Origin: Balneolaceae bacterium
GTDB lineage: Bacteria > Bacteroidota > Rhodothermia > Balneolales > Balneolaceae
Direction: 5' to 3'
Length of the DNA: 8,538 bases
Assembly: GCA_007123985.1 (NCBI GenBank)
Contig: SLGA01000018.1
Location: 1 to 8,538 of the forward strand
The translations under genes were made by a program, and so were the position numbers. The notes beneath the pieces are model-generated. The model searched no databases. It had not been told where the DNA came from and saw only the letters and a list, made by a program, of their open reading frames with translations. Below, piece after piece: positions 1 through 6,145 of the stretch. Positions within the stretch are counted from its first letter, which is position 1. The number at the start of each line of letters is the position of its first letter.

Positions 1-174
1 CCGGATAAATCCATACCCTTTTTCATTGATCTCAAGAATGCCACTGTACCTGCCGCCAATTCTCGTTTGTTGATTATGGTGAAACTTCGGGATAAAAATA
101 TTTTTTTTAGGTCCTTTGTTTCCCTTTTGAGGGTTTTTCTTGCGGCCCTTATTGTTTTTGCGTGAACGTGCCAT
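1..174 (-). CDS. rho: Transcription termination factor Rho, N-terminal fragment (3' part beyond window)
   Basis: The frame opens with ATG at 174 and stays open for 58 codons to the left edge, so only the N-terminus is present. Residues 1-38 are strongly basic (many Lys, Arg, Asn, Gly; starts MARSRKNNKGRKK). Residues 40-58 read GGRYSGILEINEKGYGFIR, which fits the beginning of the Rho RNA-binding OB fold (E. coli Rho has GVLEILQDGFGFLR there). Rho is a hexameric RNA-dependent ATPase that ends transcription. The helical Rho_N domain that precedes the OB fold in E. coli seems to be missing and replaced by the basic tail. A cold-shock-domain protein is the main alternative, because GYGFI also occurs in that fold, but the GxLE spacing favours Rho. 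It is separated from the upstream genes by a terminator hairpin and is probably transcribed on its own. Confidence 0.75.
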   Translation of the reverse strand, partial: MARSRKNNKGRKKNPQKGNKGPKKNIFIPKFHHNQQTRIGGRYSGILEINEKGYGFIR

Positions 175-190
175 GCACTATCTGTCTTAA

Positions 191-196
191 ATTATA
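191..196 (-). promoter_or_regulatory. Possible -10 element of the rho promoter
   Basis: On the minus strand this reads TATAAT, 16 nt upstream of the rho ATG and downstream of the hairpin terminator, so it is the right place for a rho promoter. No TTGACA-like -35 box stands 17 nt upstream and the Bacteroidetes TAnnTTTG element is not clear. The region is AT-rich, so a chance match is possible. Confidence 0.3.
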
Positions 197-282
197 ATGT
201 AATGCGATTTGAATATTGTTTGCTCCACATGGTTTTTTGTAGAAGAGCAGGTAGTATTTCAAAAAGAGGGGTAGAAATAGAA

Positions 283-312
283 GTTGAGTGACGCTCTGCA
301 GCGTCACTCAAC
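283..312 (-). terminator. Rho-independent terminator hairpin after the TPR gene
   Basis: The arms GTTGAGTGACGC (283-294) and GCGTCACTCAAC (301-312) are perfect reverse complements, giving a 12-bp stem with a 6-nt loop. Reading in the minus direction, the stem lies 38 nt past the TPR stop codon and is followed by the T-rich tail TTCTATTTCT. In the plus direction the stem is followed by GCTAAAAA with no T tract. It therefore most likely ends the long minus-strand transcript and insulates rho. Confidence 0.85.
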
Positions 313-350
313 GCTAAAAAGATAAGGAAGGATTTGTAAGATCAAAAGTT

Positions 351-1667
351 TTATCGCACAGTGGTTGTTTCATCAATCCATGCGTAGCACTCTGAAATAT
401 TACTTCCGATTCGAATTGAGTCTCCTGTTTCCCATCCCCTGAAGAATTTATCTTCGGCTGATGGTGTAACAGGTTGGTACGAATTATAGAGACGAGTTAC
501 TGTAGATGCAACAGATGAATCGGCAGCTCGTGCTCTGTCAAGATAATCGAGTACAAGCCAGTAAACAGTTCTGTCGTCTCGGTCCATTTGCCTTCCTGAT
601 GTACATTGAGAGATCGCTCCCGCATATATCGTTGCCATTTGAATGAATGGTTGCCCCCAGTTTCTGTCAAGACTGCTCGCAGCGCGTGCAAATTGGCGGG
701 CATTTCTCAGGTTGCCTTCGTTCTGATATATTTCTGACAATTCCAGATTCAGTCGTTTTTTAACATCATTGCTTTCCGTAAGATCCATCGCTTCTCTGAT
801 GTATCGTATAGCCTGTTGATTTTGTCCGTCTGCTTTTGCGAAATCAGCAAGCCTTCGAACGTTTTCAAACGTTTTATCTATCTCGTACAGTTTTTCAGCG
901 TATTCAATAGCTTTAACACGATTACCCTGACTTTCGAACATGGAGGCTATTTCAGTGATAATTGCGATATCACCTGGGTTTGCATCAAGCCTTCCTTTCA
1001 GGAATTCAATTCTTTCTTCAGGATCTGAGAATAATCCGTCGCGGATTTCATCAATAGCACTTGCCAGAGAGGCACTCGCTTTTGGTTCCACTTCATCAAT
1101 CATTTGCAGGGCTCTGTCCCGTTCATTGTTTGAGACAAAATTGCTCAGCAAAATCTGTATGTAGTATCCGTCACCTGCTTCTATCAAACGATCCGGATTG
1201 AGCTCATATGCTTTTAAGTAATCTTCGTAAGCTCTGTCCATGCCACCAGAAATCTGGCTTTGATTCTCCTGTAAGAATCGACCGCGATTAAAGTGCCAGG
1301 TATAGCGATCAATTTCACTTTCATCAAAGATTTCAAAAGCCTCTGAGTAGATTGTAAGAGCAGTATCCAGATAAGCCGATCTCATTGAAGGATCAGTTTC
1401 TCGTTTGGAAAACTCAGTATATACTGTAATTAAACGCTCGTACTGCCTTGGCAAAGTAAAGCTGTTATGTCCGGGAATAGATCGGGGCTGTTTTTCGAGC
1501 ATCCATCTGCCAAACTGCAGTGCCATGTCATAATCACCCTGGCGAAAATTTTCATAAAAAAGTGAGTAAGCCTGAAGTTCGCTCATTCCATAAGGAGGCT
1601 CACTTTGTGAATAAGCCTGAGATGAAAAAGCTACGAGAAGCGCTATTGAGAGTATATACGTTTTCAT
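351..1667 (-). CDS. Exported tetratricopeptide-repeat protein
   Basis: The 438-residue protein starts with a Sec-type signal peptide (hydrophobic residues 5-15, likely cleavage near AYSQ at 18-21), so it should act in the periplasm or at the outer membrane. The mature part is almost all helical with degenerate TPR pairs: about 33-60 (FRQGDYDMALQFGRWMLEKQP), 143-158 (AYEDYLKAYELNP), 234-264 (SQGNRVKAIEYAEKLYEID), 268-296 and 304-335. The tail at 408-438 (FFRGWETGDSIRIG, then CYAWIDETTTVR) is not TPR. It resembles the ending of a TPR family that I recall lying beside an outer-membrane barrel gene in Bacteroidota. Two Cys (355 and 427) flank this tail and could form a disulfide. It is the last gene before the terminator and starts 54 nt after the barrel gene. 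Partner and exact role cannot be read from the sequence; scaffolding of an envelope complex is inference. Confidence 0.85.
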   Translation of the reverse strand: MKTYILSIALLVAFSSQAYSQSEPPYGMSELQAYSLFYENFRQGDYDMALQFGRWMLEKQPRSIPGHNSFTLPRQYERLITVYTEFSKRETDPSMRSAYLDTALTIYSEAFEIFDESEIDRYTWHFNRGRFLQENQSQISGGMDRAYEDYLKAYELNPDRLIEAGDGYYIQILLSNFVSNNERDRALQMIDEVEPKASASLASAIDEIRDGLFSDPEERIEFLKGRLDANPGDIAIITEIASMFESQGNRVKAIEYAEKLYEIDKTFENVRRLADFAKADGQNQQAIRYIREAMDLTESNDVKKRLNLELSEIYQNEGNLRNARQFARAASSLDRNWGQPFIQMATIYAGAISQCTSGRQMDRDDRTVYWLVLDYLDRARAADSSVASTVTRLYNSYQPVTPSAEDKFFRGWETGDSIRIGSNISECYAWIDETTTVR

Positions 1668-1721
1668 TTTATTGCTATTTGTTTCTGTCGGATATCTAAA
1701 ACTTATATAACATCGATTTTA

Positions 1722-3098
1722 TTATTGAAATCTTTGTCTTACAAACATGTATTCTGCTAAATTCAGGGATAATGTAAAACCCCATATATTTTCTTTAACT
1801 AAATTTGAGGATTGTGTTCCCCTAATTCCATAATGAAAGCCTAAATCAACAGAAGAGGATGACCGCCACGACATAATACCTAACCCGGCATTGAGAAAGA
1901 TGGTTTCGATATCCTGCCCCTGTATGGTTAGATGACCGGTATCGTAACTTGCGCCCAAACTGTATTTAAAATTTGAGAAAAACCCGCCCTGGCTTTCCGA
2001 TCTGTAAGGGTGGTACTGAAAGCCAATTCCGGTTTTAACCCTGTTTTTAAAGTAACCCTGCTGATTCGTGTTGAAGCTGTATTCTGCTTCGTCCCAACGC
2101 TGAAAAAGAAGCTCAGCAACAACATTTGTTGTATAGTTAAAATTATACGTAAGTCCGGTATTAAATTCCAATGGCATCTTTACTGTTCCGTCACGGTCAG
2201 AATCGTCCTGATCAAGCCTAAGCAATACCCGCTGGTTGTTGATTACCCGGAAAGAAGTGATGGATCGGTCTGCGCTGATTGTTGTAGGAAGTGTAACAGT
2301 AGCTCCAAACGATAATTGATCACTATTGCCAAAGAGTTGCCCTTTGTAAGCATAAATTCCAAAACGATGGCCTATGCTGCTGCCATCTGTACTTCTGTTA
2401 TATTGGGTTACCCGAAACTGCTGATCAGAAAAATCTGATATAACATCATTGTTGAGGGTGAGAAGATTAATGGTCATTCCATATCCAACAGAAACATTTT
2501 CAAGTAATCTGAAGCCAACACCCGCTTCAAAGCGGTTAATGCCGCCAGAGCCAATTGTTGAAATAAGAAAATCCACATTCTCGCTTTCAAATTCTGGTAT
2601 ATCTGTATTGAAAACGGTACCCGCACCAAATCGATTTGCACTAAAGTTTGGCAGTGGGTTAAATGTGCCCTGATCGCGTTGCCTGAAATCACTTCTGTAC
2701 ATTGGGGTGAAAGCAAAGGAAACCCCCAACCTGTTTCTTACTACAGGAACCACAAGCTGAAACTGATCAATTGAAAACTGGGAATTTGTGGCTGTCGTGA
2801 AATTATCAGCGGCATCATAACGCAGAACACCGGCTGAAAGAGTTCCCTGAGTAAAACCAAGCATACCCCACTGGGCAGGATTCGAAATATTTGGAGAGTA
2901 ACCAAGATACGTTGATACACCGCTTAGGCCGATCCCCATTGTATTGGGAGATGAAATATCAACAGGAGCTCCAAAGCCAAAGCTCGAATAAAACGAACCA
3001 AATGATACTTTTGATGTCTCCTGGCCAAAAAGTGATACTGGAATAGTTGCACTAAGCAGGAGTGAAAATAGAGTAAGACAAATATATTTTTTGTTCAT
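1722..3098 (-). CDS. Outer-membrane beta-barrel protein, FadL/OmpP1-like
   Basis: The 458-residue protein has a signal peptide (hydrophobic 5-24, probable cleavage after LFG at 25). The N-terminal part carries FGSFYSSFGFG (33-43), MGIGLSG (54-60) and NISNPAQWG (70-78). This layout, with an FG-rich start, an MG-x-G-x-(S/A)-G step and an N-P-A turn, is typical of FadL/OmpP1-type barrels and of a Bacteroidota outer-membrane family I recall with SPYSRFG and NPAS motifs. The rest alternates polar and hydrophobic or aromatic residues, as in transmembrane beta-strands (for example FEAGVGFRLLENVSVGYGM). The last strand ends in RQRFQ, not a clean terminal Phe. The ATG lies only 2 nt after the stop of the lipoprotein gene, which suggests translational coupling and a shared function. 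Transport of a hydrophobic ligand, as in FadL, is possible but unproven; a structural or secretion-linked barrel is equally open. Confidence 0.8.
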   Translation of the reverse strand: MNKKYICLTLFSLLLSATIPVSLFGQETSKVSFGSFYSSFGFGAPVDISSPNTMGIGLSGVSTYLGYSPNISNPAQWGMLGFTQGTLSAGVLRYDAADNFTTATNSQFSIDQFQLVVPVVRNRLGVSFAFTPMYRSDFRQRDQGTFNPLPNFSANRFGAGTVFNTDIPEFESENVDFLISTIGSGGINRFEAGVGFRLLENVSVGYGMTINLLTLNNDVISDFSDQQFRVTQYNRSTDGSSIGHRFGIYAYKGQLFGNSDQLSFGATVTLPTTISADRSITSFRVINNQRVLLRLDQDDSDRDGTVKMPLEFNTGLTYNFNYTTNVVAELLFQRWDEAEYSFNTNQQGYFKNRVKTGIGFQYHPYRSESQGGFFSNFKYSLGASYDTGHLTIQGQDIETIFLNAGLGIMSWRSSSSVDLGFHYGIRGTQSSNLVKENIWGFTLSLNLAEYMFVRQRFQ

Positions 3099-3100
3099 GT

Positions 3101-4414
3101 TTATCTGACGGATGTTATAACTAATCTTGGTCTTCTGTTTTCCGGGCCGTTCTGATCGTAAAAATTTGTGCTGTAAACAATGCCATTTACAGCCTGAATT
3201 GTCAGGTATAGTGCCCTCCCGTTGTTGTCTCCAAAAATTTCATCAAGTATATATTCGGTGATATCAACGCTGAAGGTATCTTCATCTTCTTCCAAAACAG
3301 AAATAAACCGGGCATCTCTTGTAAAAATTTCACCGGACAAATCGGAGGGTTCACTTGAAAACAGATGTGCGCGGAGCTGATTGGTACGGGGCCGCAAAAT
3401 TTCCGGGTACATATTTTCTGCACTTGTATTCTTGGTGAGTATAAGCCTCGCATTTACAATATTTCTTGAAGCCAGCTGCTCAATGGGAAGTTCCGGTACA
3501 AATTTTACAACGTTTTCGGTATTGTGAACTGTAATTATAGGATCATCTGTAGTGAATACGGACCTGGTAAACGAAGCTCCCCAATCTCGGAGGTCGATAA
3601 CATTGGGTTCTTCTTCCTCCTCATCTTCTCCGTTTTCACCATTTTCATCATCGTTTCCATTACCGTTTTCGTCGTCACTATCACCATTTCCGTTGTTATC
3701 GGGCTGTTCTGGCGATTCCACTAAAAACGTGGTGATTGCACCGCCCTGCTCCTGTGCAAGGTGGCGAATGAAGCGCATCTTTTGGTTGCTCTCGGAAGGT
3801 ACAATTGCCAACCCTTTGAAAGTGTTTCTGTAGAGTGAATCGCGGTTCGCCTCGGCACTGTTGAAAAATGAGATATATTCCTGCATCCACATGTCATCGA
3901 GCTCAACCAAAACGGTATCTTCATCAGAAACTTCAAAAGAGCCTAATTGTCGGGAAAAGTTCACATCCACTTCTTGGTTATACCGAAGCTGATTGCCACG
4001 CCAGATTTCGTTGGCTTCATAAACAGTAAAGTTCGATACGGATGAACTGTTACCATAAATTTCGGGGTGAAAAATAAGCTTCAGGTAAACAGAATCATCT
4101 TCACGGATACTATCAACAAAAGCGCGTGAGAGGCCGGGTTTGATCAGTGCTGTAGACTGCACTCTTCCGTAAACCGGATCATCAATATACCCGAGGGCGG
4201 TATTTGGCAATCTTCCGGAAAAGGTATTCTCTTCAAGAACTGTGAAATTCTCAGGAAAGAATGATTCGGTATTTACACCATCACTACCTGATACAATTTC
4301 CTCGCCAACAGAACCGGGCGAATCGCACCCGAAAATTGTAAAAGCTGCCAAGAGCAAAAAGGCAGCGATGCCGGATCGTCTGCCTTTGTTGAAATTATCA
4401 GAAAAGTAATGCAA
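3101..4414 (-). CDS. DUF4270-type surface or periplasmic lipoprotein
   Basis: The frame also has ATG codons at 4516 and 4480, but both lie inside the GlgA-like gene and would put over 40 residues before the signal sequence. I prefer the TTG at 4414, 10 nt after that gene's stop. It gives MHYFSDNFNKGRRS, a hydrophobic stretch, then lipobox IFGC with the lipidated Cys at 30 and a 437-residue protein. The segment LGYIDDPVYGRVQSTALIKPG (residues 74-94) resembles the 'G-Y-x-DP-x-(F/Y)G' region of DUF4270, a Bacteroidota family of unknown function. Residues 236-270 form a very acidic Asp/Glu/Asn/Gly linker between two beta-rich halves. The order GlgA-like then DUF4270 is, from memory, common in Bacteroidota. 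The start choice is uncertain because no Shine-Dalgarno motif helps; the family call is moderately sure. Confidence 0.75.
   Translation of the reverse strand: MHYFSDNFNKGRRSGIAAFLLLAAFTIFGCDSPGSVGEEIVSGSDGVNTESFFPENFTVLEENTFSGRLPNTALGYIDDPVYGRVQSTALIKPGLSRAFVDSIREDDSVYLKLIFHPEIYGNSSSVSNFTVYEANEIWRGNQLRYNQEVDVNFSRQLGSFEVSDEDTVLVELDDMWMQEYISFFNSAEANRDSLYRNTFKGLAIVPSESNQKMRFIRHLAQEQGGAITTFLVESPEQPDNNGNGDSDDENGNGNDDENGENGEDEEEEEPNVIDLRDWGASFTRSVFTTDDPIITVHNTENVVKFVPELPIEQLASRNIVNARLILTKNTSAENMYPEILRPRTNQLRAHLFSSEPSDLSGEIFTRDARFISVLEEDEDTFSVDITEYILDEIFGDNNGRALYLTIQAVNGIVYSTNFYDQNGPENRRPRLVITSVR
3608..3708 (-). repeat. Low-complexity acidic linker coding tract
   Basis: This stretch inside the DUF4270-type gene encodes about 34 residues made almost only of Asp, Glu, Asn and Gly, with the near-repeats GNGDSDDE, GNGNDDE and NGENGEDE followed by a run of Glu. 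The DNA is correspondingly a GAA/GAT/AAC-rich imperfect repeat. It probably acts as a flexible, highly charged spacer between two folded parts. Such tracts vary in length by replication slippage. Confidence 0.8.
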
Positions 4415-4424
4415 ATATTTATTT

Positions 4425-5231
4425 CTATTTATCTTCGCCGGCAATATCCCGGTAGTATTGTGCAAATTTTTTGGATACATCTTCGGGCGAACCCTGTATT
4501 TTGGTTGGTTTAACATTTAGTTTTTCAAAAATTTCATCGAACTGATTGCCAAGGTGATTACCCGTTACAACATGGTCACTGTATTGAAGCCCGATTTTAA
4601 GCATATCAACAGCGCCATTTTCTGTGATTGAATCGTAATCTACATCGTCCGGTAAACCTAATTTATCGAGGATGCTTGTGTTTTCAAGTATCCCTTTGTT
4701 TTCGGGGTGATGGAGATTGTAAACAATCTGAGTATTCTTGAAGATCTCTTCGTTTTTGTATTTGGTTCTGGCAAGCAGCGGAATTAGCCCTGCAGGCCAG
4801 TCGTGGCAATGAATTACATCCGGTTGCCAGCCAAGACTAATAACTGTTTCCAGTACGCCTTTATTGTAGAAAGCAATGCGCTCATCGTTATCGTCGTAAA
4901 ATTTTTCAGTTTTTGGATTGGTAAACATGCCTTTACGTTTGAAGTACTTGTCATTATCCAAAAAATAGACCTGCAGCTTTGCATTTGGAATGCTGGCTAC
5001 TTTAATTTTCATACTCTGAATTTCACCACCAACTTCCACTTCAATTCCCGAAAGGCGAATTACTTCGTGCAATCTGTTTCTGCGATCATTAATGGTGCCA
5101 TACTTCGGCAGCAAAACCCGAATCTCAAAACCCTGATCTTGTAATGAGGCCGGTAAAAACCGAAGCAGATCGGCTGTGTGAGTCATTCGTGCAAATGGAG
5201 CGATTTCGGCAGCTGCGTAGAGTATTTTCAT
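4425..5231 (-). CDS. GlgA-like glycogen/starch synthase N-terminal domain protein (short form)
   Basis: The 268-residue protein matches the N-terminal Rossmann half of GT5 glycogen synthases: MKILYAAAEIAPFA at the start, LLPKYG (40-45), YFLDNDKYFKRKGMF (89-103), NDERIAFYNKGVLE (115-128) and HCHDWPAGLIP (141-151). Full GlgA is near 480 residues; here the C-terminal GT-B domain with the ADP-glucose-binding Arg/Lys and Glu motifs is absent. In addition, the N-terminal motif that reads K15-T-G-G-L in E. coli GlgA is R15-M-T17-H18-T here, while A20-D21 are kept. The frame ends cleanly and the gene is tightly packed, so it looks like an intact short family and not a broken gene. I recall flavobacterial proteins of the same length annotated 'glycogen/starch synthase' beside DUF4270. 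Normal glucosyl transfer from ADP-glucose is doubtful; a regulatory, binding or subunit role is inference. It begins 28 nt after the comA-like stop. Confidence 0.85.
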   Translation of the reverse strand: MKILYAAAEIAPFARMTHTADLLRFLPASLQDQGFEIRVLLPKYGTINDRRNRLHEVIRLSGIEVEVGGEIQSMKIKVASIPNAKLQVYFLDNDKYFKRKGMFTNPKTEKFYDDNDERIAFYNKGVLETVISLGWQPDVIHCHDWPAGLIPLLARTKYKNEEIFKNTQIVYNLHHPENKGILENTSILDKLGLPDDVDYDSITENGAVDMLKIGLQYSDHVVTGNHLGNQFDEIFEKLNVKPTKIQGSPEDVSKKFAQYYRDIAGEDK

Positions 5232-5259
5232 AATATTAGATCGTTACGATGATTGATTA

Positions 5260-6075
5260 TTAATCTTGTGAAAAGCCTGAATTGTTTTGATAGAGTTTCT
5301 GAAAGTCCGGGTCTTCTATAGAGAAGAAATCGAACAGAGTATCGCTTCGCAGCCCCAGGCGCAATGTTTCCAGAGAGATGACTTCGGCGGGATCGATATT
5401 ACCGAGGTTTACATTGCTTCCAAATTTTTTAATGAACCAGGTTTGTTGCTCTTTTTTTGGTGCTTCAAAAAGCAGATGATCTACAGAAATTTGATCGGCA
5501 ATTTCATCAATAAGGCCAGAACGAATTTCTCCGTTTGGCCTGAAAACCCCAACATTGCCCGATTCTCTGGCTTCACAAATTACTTTCCAGGCACCTGATT
5601 CAAGTTCTTTATTAATGATGTTCACCCATTTGTACGGGGGCATAATGTCATCCGGATTTTTGCTGCCTACCTCTGATAAGACCGTAAACTCTTCACTAAG
5701 CTCCCGGATAATATCATTTTTGCGATTTTCAGACAGCCATATGGTTCCGTTTGAGACCTCCACAAATCGAAGTTCGAAACGACGCAGAAGTTCAACATAA
5801 TCCTGAAGCTGATTTCGCAACACATACGCTTCAAATAGTGTGCCGCCAAAAAAAACAGGAATATCGTGTTTTTTATAAACTGCGAGCTTTTTTTCTAAAT
5901 TTGGAGTAACAAAAGAAGTGCCCCAGCCAAGCTTAACCAAATCAGTGTGGCCGGATGCTACCTCACAAAAATCTTCAACCTGTCGAACACTGTATCCCTT
6001 ATCTAATGCAAGAGTAATTCCGTTATCCCTGGGCTTTTGAGTTCTCTTGGGTAGATGATTTAATTGATAAGACAT
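5260..6075 (-). CDS. comA: Phosphosulfolactate synthase (ComA family)
   Basis: ComA adds sulfite to phosphoenolpyruvate to give (R)-2-phospho-3-sulfolactate, the first step of coenzyme M synthesis in methanogens; related bacterial proteins (YitD) serve sulfolactate formation. The 271-residue length is close to the roughly 250 of archaeal ComA. Visible TIM-barrel motifs are KLGWGTS (48-54), FFGGTLFE (75-82), EVSNG (106-110), SEVGSK (134-139), EARESGNVG (168-176), the segment 203-215 starting FEAPKKEQQ, GSNVNLGNI (219-227) and a SLETLRLGLR stretch (234-243). The family assignment is firm. A bacterium of this kind is not expected to make coenzyme M, so the product may feed sulfolactate or a sulfonolipid head group; that is inference. 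The gene lies 70 nt after malQ and 28 nt before the GlgA-like gene. No other sulfonate gene is in the window. Confidence 0.9.
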   Translation of the reverse strand: MSYQLNHLPKRTQKPRDNGITLALDKGYSVRQVEDFCEVASGHTDLVKLGWGTSFVTPNLEKKLAVYKKHDIPVFFGGTLFEAYVLRNQLQDYVELLRRFELRFVEVSNGTIWLSENRKNDIIRELSEEFTVLSEVGSKNPDDIMPPYKWVNIINKELESGAWKVICEARESGNVGVFRPNGEIRSGLIDEIADQISVDHLLFEAPKKEQQTWFIKKFGSNVNLGNIDPAEVISLETLRLGLRSDTLFDFFSIEDPDFQKLYQNNSGFSQD

Positions 6076-6145
6076 TCATCTAATTTAAAGTTCACAAACA
6101 TCATAAGATACAAAACGATGCTTTTATTAAAAAACTGCATTCTCA
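6076..6145 (-). other. AT-rich malQ-comA intergenic gap
   Basis: This is the largest gap between the minus-strand genes upstream of the terminator (70 nt) and is clearly AT-rich. It could carry a promoter for the comA-to-TPR part, but I see no convincing -35/-10 pair or TAnnTTTG element, and no strong hairpin that would end transcription from malQ. Confidence 0.3.

Noticed and set aside
192..230. A 12-codon minus-strand ORF (ATG at 230, TAA at 192-194) upstream of rho, possibly a leader peptide
   Set aside because: It is very short, has no ribosome-binding site and its stop overlaps the TATAAT-like element, so it may not even be transcribed.
3524..3833. Plus-strand frames rich in Ser, Phe, Pro or Ile/Val opposite the lipoprotein gene
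   Set aside because: They are the antisense of the acidic GAA/GAT-rich linker and have no start signal or family resemblance.
4803..5144. A 113-codon plus-strand frame opposite the GlgA-like gene
   Set aside because: It lies entirely antisense to a well-supported gene and its translation shows no domain or signal.
4425..5231. Treating the GlgA-like gene as a frameshifted or truncated pseudogene of glgA
   Set aside because: There is no remnant of the C-terminal GT-B domain downstream, the next gene follows within 10 nt, and proteins of this same length are recalled from other Bacteroidota.
5240..5250. Small palindrome ATCGT-T-ACGAT between comA and the GlgA-like gene
   Set aside because: Arms of 5 bp around one base are expected by chance; no second copy or flanking promoter supports an operator.
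6117..6142. Weak hairpin (ATGC/GCAT arms around an A/T-rich core) in the malQ-comA gap
   Set aside because: The stem has only four G/C-containing pairs and a mismatched A/T core, too weak to call a terminator.
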